Origin: Gemmatimonas sp.
Lineage (GTDB): Bacteria; Gemmatimonadota; Gemmatimonadetes; Gemmatimonadales; Gemmatimonadaceae
NCBI RefSeq assembly: GCF_031426495.1
Contig: NZ_JANPLK010000072.1
Coordinates: 62,001 to 126,000, forward strand
Length of the DNA stretch: 64,000 nt
Reading direction: 5' to 3'
The notes beneath the pieces are model-generated. The model was not told the DNA's origin. It did no database searches and saw only the letters and a list, made by a program, of their open reading frames with translations. This document shows, piece by piece, positions 22,351-30,296 of this stretch (within the stretch, counting starts at the first letter, position 1; the number at the start of each line of letters is the position of its first letter). A program made the position numbers and the translations under genes.

Positions 22351-23009
22351 TGGGACAAAAGACTAATCCGATCGGGTTCCGCCTCGGTGTCACGAAGAAC
22401 TGGCGCTCGACCTGGTACGCGAAGAAAGAGATGCCGGCGCTGCTCAAGGAAGACGCGCTGCTCCGCAAGTACCTGAAGGCTCGTCTCGAGAATGCGGCCA
22501 TTTCGGACGTGACGATCGAGCGCAAGCCGGGCAAGGTCGTGGTCACGATTCACACCGGTCGTCCGGGCGTGGTGATCGGCAAGAAGGGCGCGGAAGTCGA
22601 CAAGCTGCGTGATGAGCTCGCACAGCTCACGGGCAAGGAAGTCGGCATCAACGTCGAAGAGATCAAGCGTCCGGAAGTCGAGGCGCAGCTGGTGGCCGAC
22701 AACATTGCGGCGCAGCTCTCTCAGCGTATCTCGTTCCGTCGCGCGATGAAGCGCGCGGTGCAGAGCGCGATGCGGATGGGCGCCCTTGGTATCAAGGTGA
22801 AGGCCGGTGGCCGTCTTGGCGGTGCCGAAATCGCGCGAACGGAAGGGTACATGGAAGGCCGGGTGCCCCTTCATACACTGCGCGCCGACATCGATTACGC
22901 CACGAGCACGGCGAAGACCACGTACGGCACCATCGGTGTCAAGGTGTGGATCTTCAAGGGTGAGATCGTGGAAGATCGTCGCGGCAAGACCTACTCGACC
23001 GGCAACTGA
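22350..23009 (+). CDS. rpsC: 30S ribosomal protein S3 (uS3)
   Basis: 219 residues. The ATG at 22350 gives MGQKTNPIGFRLG and shares its A with the rplV stop. The KH RNA-binding domain shows GRPGVVIGKKGAEV; the C-terminal domain ends soon after GVKVWIFKGEI, without a long tail. Part of the mRNA entry channel. Confidence 0.96.
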   Translation: MGQKTNPIGFRLGVTKNWRSTWYAKKEMPALLKEDALLRKYLKARLENAAISDVTIERKPGKVVVTIHTGRPGVVIGKKGAEVDKLRDELAQLTGKEVGINVEEIKRPEVEAQLVADNIAAQLSQRISFRRAMKRAVQSAMRMGALGIKVKAGGRLGGAEIARTEGYMEGRVPLHTLRADIDYATSTAKTTYGTIGVKVWIFKGEIVEDRRGKTYSTGN

Positions 23010-23020
23010 GGAACTAAGAG

Positions 23021-23443
23021 ATGCTGAGTCCGAAGCGGGTCAAGTTCCGCAAGATGTTCAAGGGCCGCATGACTGGGCTCGCGCACCGTGGATCGGAGGT
23101 GTCGTTCGGCACCTTTGGTTTGCAGGCGCTGGAGCCGGCATGGGTCACGAGCCGTCAGATCGAAGCGTGCCGCGTCGCGATGACGCGTCACATCAAGCGT
23201 GGCGGTAAGGTGTGGATCCGGATTTTCCCGGACAAGCCGATCACGAAGAAGCCGGCCGAAACGCGCATGGGTAAGGGCAAGGGATCGCCCGAAATGTGGG
23301 TGGCGGTGGTGAAGCCGGGCCGAGTGATGTTCGAGATCGAAGGCGTGACGCGGGAACTTGCCGAAACGGCAATGGGCCTGGCCGCCGCGAAGCTCGGCGT
23401 GAAGACCAAGTTTGTTGCCCGTGAGGAGGCGGTGACCGAATGA
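23021..23443 (+). CDS. rplP: 50S ribosomal protein L16 (uL16)
   Basis: 140 residues, normal length. Start MLSPKRVKFRKMFKGRM; the conserved arginine loop lies in AETRMGKGKGSPEMW. Stop overlaps the rpmC start (ATGA), so the two are probably translationally coupled. Confidence 0.96.
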   Translation: MLSPKRVKFRKMFKGRMTGLAHRGSEVSFGTFGLQALEPAWVTSRQIEACRVAMTRHIKRGGKVWIRIFPDKPITKKPAETRMGKGKGSPEMWVAVVKPGRVMFEIEGVTRELAETAMGLAAAKLGVKTKFVAREEAVTE

Positions 23444-23643
23444 AGAGTGAAGAGATCCGCGCGCTCGCGGAAAACGACCTGGTGGCCCGTATCGCCGAAC
23501 TTGAGGAGGAGCGTTTCCGCCTCAAGTTCCGGAGCGGCACCGAAGCGCTGGAAGAGCCGCTGCGGTTGCGCAGCATCCGCAGGGACATTGCGCGCCTCAA
23601 GACGGTGCAGCGCGAGCGTCAGCTCGCGACCCGTGGCCGCTAA
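23440..23643 (+). CDS. rpmC: 50S ribosomal protein L29 (uL29)
   Basis: 67 residues, two long helices: MKSEEIRALAENDLVARIAE and a second helix ending RRDIARLKTVQRERQ. Normal length. Starts inside the rplP stop. Confidence 0.93.
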   Translation: MKSEEIRALAENDLVARIAELEEERFRLKFRSGTEALEEPLRLRSIRRDIARLKTVQRERQLATRGR

Positions 23644-23657
23644 CCGGAATCCGATCG

Positions 23658-23954
23658 ATGGCTGAGATGAACAACGCGAGCGCCACGCAGCATGGCGCCT
23701 CCGACCGGACCGCGCGCAAGGTGCGTACGGGCCTGGTGGTGAGCGATAAGATGGACAAGACGGTGGTGGTGCGCATCGACCGACGGATGCCCCACCCCCA
23801 GTATGGCAAGATGGTGACACGGACGCGGAAGCTGAAAGCGCACGACGAGGAGAACTCGGCGAAGCTTGGCGACTTGGTCCGTATCATGGAGACCCGGCCC
23901 TTGTCGAAGGACAAGCGGTGGCGCGTGGTCGAGATCGTCGAACGCGCGCGTTAA
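23658..23954 (+). CDS. rpsQ: 30S ribosomal protein S17 (uS17)
   Basis: 98 residues, with an OB-fold core (RKVRTGLVVSDKMDKTVVV onward) and the conserved HDEENSAKLGDLVRIMETRPLSK region in shortened view around residues 60-85. About 15 extra N-terminal residues rich in Asn/Ala/Ser precede the family core. Confidence 0.95.
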   Translation: MAEMNNASATQHGASDRTARKVRTGLVVSDKMDKTVVVRIDRRMPHPQYGKMVTRTRKLKAHDEENSAKLGDLVRIMETRPLSKDKRWRVVEIVERAR

Positions 23955-23967
23955 GGGGAACTAAACC

Positions 23968-24336
23968 ATGATTCAGCAGGAATCGGTCGTAAAGGTGGCG
24001 GACAACAGTGGCGCCAAGCGTGCCCTGGTGATCCGTGTGCTGGGCGGCACGCGCCGTCGCTATGCGGGCCTGGGTGACCGGGTCATCGTCGCGGTAAAGG
24101 ATGCGCTCCCGAACGGCGCCGTGAAGAAGTCCGACGTGGCCAAGGCCGTGGTGGTGCGCACGGTCAAGGAAACGCGTCGCAAGGACGGCAGCTACATCCG
24201 TTTCGATGAGAATGCGGTCGTCATCATCAACGACAACGGGGAGCCCAAGGCGACCCGTATCTTCGGTCCCGTGGCGCGTGAACTGCGCGAGAAGCGGTAC
24301 ATGAAGATTGTGTCGCTGGCGCCTGAGGTGCTCTGA
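23968..24336 (+). CDS. rplN: 50S ribosomal protein L14 (uL14)
   Basis: 122 residues, normal length. Starts MIQQESVVKVADNSGAKR; ends with GPVARELREKRYMKIVSLAPEVL-like family tail. Contacts the small subunit across an intersubunit bridge. Two nt... the rplX start follows 1 nt after its stop. Confidence 0.96.
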   Translation: MIQQESVVKVADNSGAKRALVIRVLGGTRRRYAGLGDRVIVAVKDALPNGAVKKSDVAKAVVVRTVKETRRKDGSYIRFDENAVVIINDNGEPKATRIFGPVARELREKRYMKIVSLAPEVL

Positions 24337-24337
24337 G

Positions 24338-24742
24338 ATGCGTAAGAACGTGTACTACAAGACGGACCGTGGACAGCGCCTCGGCGCTGGCCGCCACGCG
24401 CTGAAGGCGTCGCGTGAGGTCATCCACGTCACGAAGGGTGATACCGTCCGCATCATGCGCGGCGACGACAAGGGGAAGGAAGGGAAGGTCCTTCAGGTGT
24501 ACCCCAAGACGGGCCGTATCAAGGTGGAAGGCATCAACATCGTGAAGAAGCACCGCAAGGCGCGTACAGCGGAAGAGACGAGCGGCATCATCGAGATGGC
24601 CGCGCCCTTCCACGCGTCGAACGCGATGTTGCTCGATTCGAAGACCGGCAAGCCGACGCGCACGAAGAAGCGCATCGACACCGACGGTACGAAGGAGCGC
24701 GTCGGCGTCAAGAGCGGTGAAGTCATTCCCCGCGCGCGCTGA
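24338..24742 (+). CDS. rplX: 50S ribosomal protein L24 (uL24), N-terminally extended
   Basis: 134 residues against about 100-105 usual. The KOW core begins at VTKGDTVRIMRGDDKGKEG; about 30 residues (MRKNVYYKTDRGQRLGAG...) precede it. The ATG at 24338 directly follows rplN; no better in-frame ATG exists before the core. The conserved NIVKKHRK segment is intact. Assembly-initiator protein of the large subunit. Confidence 0.92.
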   Translation: MRKNVYYKTDRGQRLGAGRHALKASREVIHVTKGDTVRIMRGDDKGKEGKVLQVYPKTGRIKVEGINIVKKHRKARTAEETSGIIEMAAPFHASNAMLLDSKTGKPTRTKKRIDTDGTKERVGVKSGEVIPRAR

Positions 24743-24756
24743 CCGGAGCATAGCAT

Positions 24757-25563
24757 ATGGCGACCAAGGAAAAGGCCGGCGGAAAGGCCGGCGCGAAGGC
24801 AGGTGGTAAGGCAGCTGGCAAGGGCGCCGCGAAGGGCGGAGCCGGAGCCAAGGGTGGCGGCGCGGCCGCGAAGGGGAAGGGCGGGAAGGCGGGCAAGGCT
24901 GGTCAGCCGCGTCAGGCCATCGACTTCACCAAGCGCGACCACGCGGGTGCGGGCTTGCCGGTAGCGGCGCCGCGTCTGCAGGCCCATTACGTGAACGTCG
25001 TCCGCGCGGCCCTGGCCACGCAGTTCGGCTTCACGAACGGACATCAGATTCCGTCGCTGTCGAAGATCGTGGTGAACTGCGGTGTCGGTGAAGCCGTGAA
25101 GCAGCCGAAGCTGCTCGACGTGGTCGTCGAGGAGTTGGCGCTGATCACGGGTCAGAAGCCGGTGCGTCGCAAGGCGAAGAAGTCGATCTCGAACTTCGGC
25201 CTGCGTGAAGGCCAGGAGATCGGCGCGTCGGTGACGCTCCGTGGCGCGAAGATGTGGGAGTTCCTCGACCGGTTCGTGACGGTCTCTGTCCCGCGTATCC
25301 GCGACTTCCGCGGCCTCGGCACGAAGTCGTTCGACGGTCGTGGCAACTACACGATCGGCATCAAGGAGCAGATGATCTTCCCGGAGATCAACTACGACAT
25401 GGTGGAGCAGATCCACGGCATGGACATCACGTTCGTGACGACGGCCGAGAAGGATGCGCACGCAATGGCGCTCCTGCATCAGCTGGGCATGCCGTTCCGC
25501 GGCGACGACAAGCCGGTCATTCCCAAGGTGGCGCAGCCGGCGGCCTCCGCGGCCGCCGCCTAA
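24757..25563 (+). CDS. rplE: 50S ribosomal protein L5 (uL5) with long basic N-terminal extension
   Basis: 268 residues against about 180 usual. Residues 1-50 are almost only Lys, Gly and Ala, like a histone-H1-type tail; residues 50-70 form a linker; the L5 core starts near LQAHYVNVVRAALATQFGF and continues through IVVNCGVGEA, KPVRRKAKKSISNFGLREG and RDFRGLGTKSFDGRGNY. The C-terminus adds an Ala-rich tail. L5 binds 5S rRNA. The tail may bind rRNA but nothing proves it. Confidence 0.94.
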   Translation: MATKEKAGGKAGAKAGGKAAGKGAAKGGAGAKGGGAAAKGKGGKAGKAGQPRQAIDFTKRDHAGAGLPVAAPRLQAHYVNVVRAALATQFGFTNGHQIPSLSKIVVNCGVGEAVKQPKLLDVVVEELALITGQKPVRRKAKKSISNFGLREGQEIGASVTLRGAKMWEFLDRFVTVSVPRIRDFRGLGTKSFDGRGNYTIGIKEQMIFPEINYDMVEQIHGMDITFVTTAEKDAHAMALLHQLGMPFRGDDKPVIPKVAQPAASAAAA

Positions 25564-25578
25564 TCCGGACACAACGAC

Positions 25579-25884
25579 ATGGCAAAGACGAGTAAGCTGG
25601 CCCGCAACGCGCAGCGCAAGGAATTGGTGTCTCGATACGCCACCAAGCGCGCTGCCCTCAAGGCCATCATCCAGAATCCGAAGAGCACCGGCGAAGAGAA
25701 GCTGGCCGCCGTGAACGCGCTGCATAAGCTGCCGCGTGATTCATCGGCCACCCGCGTGCGCAACCGCTGCAACATGAGCGGCCGCCCGCGTGCGTTTCTC
25801 CGCCACTTCGGCCTCAGCCGCATCGCGCTCCGTGACATGGCCCTGAACGGCCTCATTCCCGGCGTCCGCAAGGCGAGCTGGTAG
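25579..25884 (+). CDS. rpsN: 30S ribosomal protein S14 (uS14), zinc-free long form
   Basis: 101 residues. The region that carries the CxxC pairs in the short zinc form reads RVRNRCNMSGRPRAFLRHFGL, with a single cysteine, so this is the long C-minus paralogue. Start MAKTSKLARNAQRK. Followed by a 157-nt gap with an inverted repeat before rpsH. Confidence 0.95.
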   Translation: MAKTSKLARNAQRKELVSRYATKRAALKAIIQNPKSTGEEKLAAVNALHKLPRDSSATRVRNRCNMSGRPRAFLRHFGLSRIALRDMALNGLIPGVRKASW

Positions 25885-25901
25885 CAGGATCCGATCGGTC
25901 G

Positions 25902-25975
25902 CAGGTACAGACTTCACGTGGTGAGTTGTGGCTGAGCCTCAACCCACTACCTTGAAAGGCTGCACCTGTCACTGA
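25902..25975 (+). promoter_or_regulatory. Inverted repeat with T-run inside the spc cluster
   Basis: Imperfect long hairpin: outer arms CAGGTACAG (25902-25910) and CTGCACCTG (25960-25968), inner arms around GTGGTGAGTTG and CAACCCACTAC (25918-25950), followed by ATTTTT at 25975-25980. Looks like an attenuator or a processed intergenic repeat between rpsN and rpsH. The rest of the gap holds a GGAG-type site before rpsH. Confidence 0.5.
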
Positions 25976-26041
25976 TTTTTCTATTCACTTCCTACAGGTC
26001 CCCGGCGCGGCCGGCGGATACCCTAGGAGAACTCAGAGAGC

Positions 26042-26443
26042 ATGAGCCTCAACGACCCTATTGCCGACATGCTGACGCGCATTCGCAACGCGTGTGCGTC
26101 CAAGCACCGCCGCGTCGACATGCCGTTGTCAAAGATGAAGATCGAGATCGCGCGGATCTTGAAGGAGAGCAACTTCATCCAGGATTACCGCACCGTCGAG
26201 AACGAAGACGGGAAGCCGTTGCTTCGGGTGATCCTCAAGTACGCGCACGGCGGACAGTCGGTGATCCGACAGACGAAGCGCGTGTCCACGCCCGGCCTTC
26301 GCAAATACGTTGGTGCGCAGGAGATCCCGCGAGTCCGTAACGGCCTCGGCATGGCGATCCTCAGCACGTCGAAGGGCATCATGTCCGACCGTGAAGCGCG
26401 CTCCTCGAATACCGGGGGCGAGCTGCTCGCCTTCGTCTGGTAA
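26042..26443 (+). CDS. rpsH: 30S ribosomal protein S8 (uS8)
   Basis: 133 residues, normal length. Start MSLNDPIADMLTRIRNAC; the signature GLGMAILSTSKGIMSDREAR is intact. Autoregulator of the spc operon in E. coli. Preceded by AGGAG at 26025-26030 region and by the gap with a hairpin. Confidence 0.96.
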   Translation: MSLNDPIADMLTRIRNACASKHRRVDMPLSKMKIEIARILKESNFIQDYRTVENEDGKPLLRVILKYAHGGQSVIRQTKRVSTPGLRKYVGAQEIPRVRNGLGMAILSTSKGIMSDREARSSNTGGELLAFVW

Positions 26444-26455
26444 GGAGACGCAACG

Positions 26456-26995
26456 ATGTCACGTATCGGCAAGCGCCCCATCCCGGTTCCGGCCGGGGTC
26501 ACGGTGGCGATCGACGGGTCAAAGATCAGTGTGAAGGGTCCGAAGGGTGAGCTTTCCCGTGTGCTCCCCGCGGACATGATCATTTCGCACGAGGGCAGTG
26601 AACTGCTCGTGAAGCGTCCGACCGATGAAGAGCGCCACAAGGCGCTGCATGGTCTGACGCGCACGCTCGTGGCGAACATGGTGGAAGGGGTGACGACGGG
26701 CTTCAAGAAGGTCCTCGAGATCACCGGTGTCGGCTACAAGGCCGAGATCAAGCCGTACGGCGCGCTCTTGTCGCTCGGCTACTCGCACCAGATCGAGTAC
26801 AAGGCGCCGGAAGGCGTGAAGATCACCGCCACGACGCCGACGCTCGTCGTCATCGAAGGCGCGAGCAAGGAGCTTGTCGGACAGAGTGCCGCCGAGATTC
26901 GCAGCTTCCGCAAGCCCGAGCCATACAAGGGCAAGGGCGTGAAGTATCAGGGTGAAGTCATCCGGCGTAAGGCCGGTAAGGCGGGAGGCAAGTAA
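26456..26995 (+). CDS. rplF: 50S ribosomal protein L6 (uL6)
   Basis: 179 residues. Start MSRIGKRPIPVPAGV; the C-terminal signature PEPYKGKGVKYQGEVIRRK is intact. Two repeated domains. TAA overlaps the rplR ATG (TAATG). Confidence 0.96.
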   Translation: MSRIGKRPIPVPAGVTVAIDGSKISVKGPKGELSRVLPADMIISHEGSELLVKRPTDEERHKALHGLTRTLVANMVEGVTTGFKKVLEITGVGYKAEIKPYGALLSLGYSHQIEYKAPEGVKITATTPTLVVIEGASKELVGQSAAEIRSFRKPEPYKGKGVKYQGEVIRRKAGKAGGK

Positions 26996-27351
26996 TGGCC
27001 AAGATCGCGATCCCGCGTACGAACGCAGAGCGGCGTAAGCGCCGTCACCTGCGCGTGCGCAAGGCAGTGAGCGGGTCCGCGGAGCGTCCGCGTCTCGTGG
27101 TGTTCCGTTCGCTGAAGCACATCTACGCCCAGATCGTGGACGACGTCACGCAGCGCACGCTGATGACCGTTGGCGACGAAGGGATGAACGGCACGAAGTC
27201 GGAGCGTGCACTCGCCGTCGGCAAGCAGGTTGCTGAGAAGGCGAAGGCGGCCGGCATTGCGAAGGTCGTCTTCGACCGTGCCGGTTACCAGTATCACGGC
27301 CGCGTGAAGGCCGTGGCAGATGGCGCCCGAGAGGGCGGCCTGGAGTTCTGA
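26995..27351 (+). CDS. rplR: 50S ribosomal protein L18 (uL18)
   Basis: 118 residues, 5S rRNA-binding. Conserved RPRLVVFRSLKHIYAQ and FDRAGYQYHGRVKAVAD with the terminal GAREGGLEF. Shares its start with the rplF stop. Confidence 0.96.
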   Translation: MAKIAIPRTNAERRKRRHLRVRKAVSGSAERPRLVVFRSLKHIYAQIVDDVTQRTLMTVGDEGMNGTKSERALAVGKQVAEKAKAAGIAKVVFDRAGYQYHGRVKAVADGAREGGLEF

Positions 27352-27353
27352 TC

Positions 27354-28184
27354 ATGGCTAACGCAGCAGGAACCGGTGGCGCGCCTGGTGGCAGCGCCCG
27401 CAGTGGTGGTGGACCTGGCGGTCGTGGCCGTGGTGGCCCGGGCGGCGGTCGTGGTGGGCCGGGCGGCGGTCGTGGCGGCCCTGGTGGCGGTCGCGGCGGT
27501 CCTGGTGGTGGCGCTCCGGGTGGCCGTGGCCGTGGCCCCGGTGGCGAAGGTGGACCGGGCGCGGGCCGTGATGGCCGTGGCCGCGATGGTGGCCGTGGTC
27601 CGTCGCAGGAACGCGAGCAGAGCGATCTCGTAGAAAACGTGATCGCGATCAACCGCGTCGCGAAGGTCGTGAAGGGTGGTCGTCGGTTCTCGTTCAACGC
27701 GCTGGTCGCGGTGGGCGACGGGCAGGGCAAGGTCGGCTTTGCCACCGGTAAGGCGAACGAAGTGTCGGAAGCGGTCCGTAAGGCCGTGGAAGCCGCCCGT
27801 CGCAAGATGGTGCAGATTCCGCTCACGGGCTCGACGATCCCGCACGAAGTGGTCGGCAAGCATGGCGCCGGGAAGGTGCTCATGAAGCCCGCCGCGCCGG
27901 GTGCTGGTGTGATTGCTGGTGGTGCCGTGCGCGCCGTGCTCGAGTGCGCCGGTATCCACGACATTCTCACGAAGTCGCTGGGTTCCACCAATCCGCACAA
28001 CATGGTGCTGGCGGCGCTCGACGGCCTGACGCACCTGATCACGGTCGAACAGGCCGCCAAGGAACGTGGTGTCGACGTGTCGGCGATCGGGTACCGGTCG
28101 CGCGCCAAGTCGCGCACTGAGACGCATGATGCTCGCAAGGCCGCCGTGGTTGGCGCCTCGCCTAACGCCGCGGAGGTGGCATAA
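27354..28184 (+). CDS. rpsE: 30S ribosomal protein S5 (uS5) with Gly/Arg/Pro-rich N-terminal extension
   Basis: 276 residues against about 165 usual. Residues 1-85 are a low-complexity tail of Gly, Arg and Pro, including four copies of a GRGGPGG heptad (27426-27509), resembling RGG boxes of RNA-binding proteins. The S5 core starts near LVENVIAINRVAKVVKGG, with the KH-like FSFNALVAVGDGQGKVG and the signature KVLMKPAAPGAGVIAGG. The tail may be intrinsically disordered. TAATG overlap with rpmD. Confidence 0.95.
   Translation: MANAAGTGGAPGGSARSGGGPGGRGRGGPGGGRGGPGGGRGGPGGGRGGPGGGAPGGRGRGPGGEGGPGAGRDGRGRDGGRGPSQEREQSDLVENVIAINRVAKVVKGGRRFSFNALVAVGDGQGKVGFATGKANEVSEAVRKAVEAARRKMVQIPLTGSTIPHEVVGKHGAGKVLMKPAAPGAGVIAGGAVRAVLECAGIHDILTKSLGSTNPHNMVLAALDGLTHLITVEQAAKERGVDVSAIGYRSRAKSRTETHDARKAAVVGASPNAAEVA
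27426..27509 (+). repeat. Four tandem 21-bp units inside rpsE
   Basis: Each unit encodes GRGGPGG; the codons differ between units mainly at third positions, showing they are maintained at protein level. In-frame and so probably length-variable between strains. Confidence 0.85.
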
Positions 28185-28438
28185 TGCCCCGTACGTTTGT
28201 ATGGCATCCGTCGAAGGGTCCGGCGAAGACCCCGAAGCTCGAAGCACCGGGAACCGGCAAGCTTCATATCAAGCAGGTCCGCAGCGCGATCGGCCATTCG
28301 TGGCGGATGCGTCGGACGCTTGAAGCGCTCGGCCTTCGTCATCATCAGGCCAGCGTCGTGCAGCAGGATTCCGCCTCGCTGCGCGGCCAGCTCAAGCAGG
28401 TTCGTCACCTCGTGTTGGTGACGGCGGTGGAGGAGTAA
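28184..28438 (+). CDS. rpmD: 50S ribosomal protein L30 (uL30), extended
   Basis: 84 residues against about 60 usual. The L30 core starts at KLHIKQVRSAIGHSWRMRRT and includes the LEALGLRHHQASVVQ segment. About 24 extra residues (MPRTFVWHPSKG...) precede it; the ATG at 28184 overlaps the rpsE stop, supporting this start. Confidence 0.9.
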   Translation: MPRTFVWHPSKGPAKTPKLEAPGTGKLHIKQVRSAIGHSWRMRRTLEALGLRHHQASVVQQDSASLRGQLKQVRHLVLVTAVEE

Positions 28439-28441
28439 CAC

Positions 28442-28924
28442 ATGGCTTCCAATTCAGGCGCCGAAGGCGTCGAGAAGATCGGCCTGCACAACCTGCAGCC
28501 GGCGCCGGGTTCGCACCGCGGCCGTCGTCGCGTGGGTCGCGGTCCGGGCTCCGGCCTGGGCAAGACGTCCGGTAAGGGTCACAAGGGCTCCATGGCGCGG
28601 TCCGGCCATGGCGGTCCTGGTGGCGGCAAGCCGCACTTCGAAGGCGGCCAGATGCCGATCACACGTCGTATCCCGAAGCGCGGTTTCACGAATCCGTTCC
28701 GTGAGGAGGCGCAGGTCGTGCGCCTCGACTCGCTGACCGGCGTCGCCGGGGACGAAGTGACGGTGGAGACGCTCGTCGCGGCTGGGCTCATTCGTTCGGG
28801 CCATGGCCCGGCGAAGCTGCTCAACAACGGTGAAGTGCCCCGCGCGTTCACGGTACGCGGCGTGAAGATCAGCGCCGGTGCCAAGGTGAAGATCGAAGCG
28901 GCCGGTGGCCGCATCGACGGCTGA
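28442..28924 (+). CDS. rplO: 50S ribosomal protein L15 (uL15)
   Basis: 160 residues. Conserved LHNLQPAPGSHRGRRRVGRG and the Gly-rich HKGSMARSGHGGPGGGKPHF loop; C-terminal domain with the ARAFTVRGVKISAGAKVKIE-type fold. Start ATG at 28442, 3 nt after rpmD. Followed by GGAG and secY. Confidence 0.95.
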   Translation: MASNSGAEGVEKIGLHNLQPAPGSHRGRRRVGRGPGSGLGKTSGKGHKGSMARSGHGGPGGGKPHFEGGQMPITRRIPKRGFTNPFREEAQVVRLDSLTGVAGDEVTVETLVAAGLIRSGHGPAKLLNNGEVPRAFTVRGVKISAGAKVKIEAAGGRIDG

Positions 28925-28941
28925 CGGAGATAACCCAGCGC

Positions 28942-30288
28942 ATGGCGCAGCAACCCAATCCGGCGGCGCAAGCCGTCTCCAACATCTATCGGACGCCTGA
29001 GCTCTGGCAGAAGATCACCTTCACGTTCCTGTGTATGGTGATCTATCGAATCGGAGCGCACATCACGGCACCCGGTATCGATGTCCAGGCGCTGACCGAC
29101 TACTTCACCCGCCAGCAGGGCGGTGGCCTTCTGGGCCTCTACGACATGTTCGTGGGTGGTGGTCTTTCCCGCGCGACCGTGTTCGCGCTCGGCATCATGC
29201 CCTACATCTCGGCGAGTATCTTCGTCCAGATCGCCGGGGCCGTGTTGCCGAACGTGGACAAGATGCAGAAGGATGAAGAAGGCCGGAAAAAGCTGACGCA
29301 GTACACGCGTTACCTCACGGTCGTGCTGGCGCTGATTCAGGCCTACGGGTTTGCGCTGTTCACCGCGTCGCTTCCGGCCGCGGTGTCGCGTCCGGGGCCG
29401 TGGTTCACGGTGCAGATGATGCTCTTCCTCACCACGGGCGCGATCTTCGTCATGTGGCTGGGTGAGCAGATCACGGAACGTGGTCTGGGCAACGGGGCGT
29501 CGCTGATCATTTTCTTCTCGATCGTCGAACGCATGTGGCCGTCGATCTTCCAGTCGTTCAACTTCGTGACGACGGGCGCCTTGCCGGTGCTCTCGCTCGT
29601 GGTGCTGGCGATTCTGATGGTCGGCGTCGTGGCCGGTGTGGTGGCGATCACGGTGGCGGCGCGTCGCGTCCTCATTCAGATCCCGCAGCGCACCATGGCG
29701 CGTGGACGGCAGCGTGAAGCGGCCCGGAATTTCATCCCGCTCCGTATCAACACGGCGGGCGTGATGCCGATCATCTTCGCGCAGTCGGTGATCGTGATTC
29801 CTGGGGCGATCGCGCAGTTCAGCGGCAACGCCAAGGCTCAGGAAATTGCGGAAATGTTCAATCCGCAGGGACCGAATCCGTGGTTGTACTTTGTGCTCTC
29901 CGCCGTGCTGATCCTGCTGTTCACGTACTTCTACACGTCCATCATTTTCAATCCGGTGGATCTGGCGGAGAACCTGAAGAAGCAGGGCGGCTTCGTGCCT
30001 GGCATCAAGCCTGGCGCCAAGACGGCTGAATACATCGAGCAGGTGGTGGAGCGGATCACGCTCCCCGGCGCGATCTTCCTCACGGTCATTGCGCTGATGC
30101 CGATCGTCATCGCGCGCTTGATCAACGTGCCGTTCGCGTTTGGCGGAACGTCGCTGCTGATCGTGGTTGGTGTGGCGCTGGATACGATGGCGCAGATGCA
30201 GCAGCACCTGCTGCTCCGCAAGTATGACGGCTTTATGAAGAAGGGGCGCGTGCGCTTCCGCGGCCGTCAGGCGACTCAGGGCTTCTAA
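28942..30288 (+). CDS. secY: Protein translocase subunit SecY
   Basis: 448 residues, ten predicted membrane spans, the protein-conducting channel of the Sec system. Family marks: IYRIGAHITAPGID in the first span region, the GIMPYISASIFVQ segment of TM2, and the cytoplasmic loops that bind ribosome and SecA. GGAG at 28925-28928 precedes the ATG. Positioned after rplO as in most bacteria; adk follows 8 nt after the stop. Confidence 0.97.
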   Translation: MAQQPNPAAQAVSNIYRTPELWQKITFTFLCMVIYRIGAHITAPGIDVQALTDYFTRQQGGGLLGLYDMFVGGGLSRATVFALGIMPYISASIFVQIAGAVLPNVDKMQKDEEGRKKLTQYTRYLTVVLALIQAYGFALFTASLPAAVSRPGPWFTVQMMLFLTTGAIFVMWLGEQITERGLGNGASLIIFFSIVERMWPSIFQSFNFVTTGALPVLSLVVLAILMVGVVAGVVAITVAARRVLIQIPQRTMARGRQREAARNFIPLRINTAGVMPIIFAQSVIVIPGAIAQFSGNAKAQEIAEMFNPQGPNPWLYFVLSAVLILLFTYFYTSIIFNPVDLAENLKKQGGFVPGIKPGAKTAEYIEQVVERITLPGAIFLTVIALMPIVIARLINVPFAFGGTSLLIVVGVALDTMAQMQQHLLLRKYDGFMKKGRVRFRGRQATQGF

Positions 30289-30296
30289 GGAAGATC

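Noticed and set aside
27414..27560. CRISPR-like repetition in rpsE
   Set aside because: Continuous in-frame 21-bp coding units without spacers.
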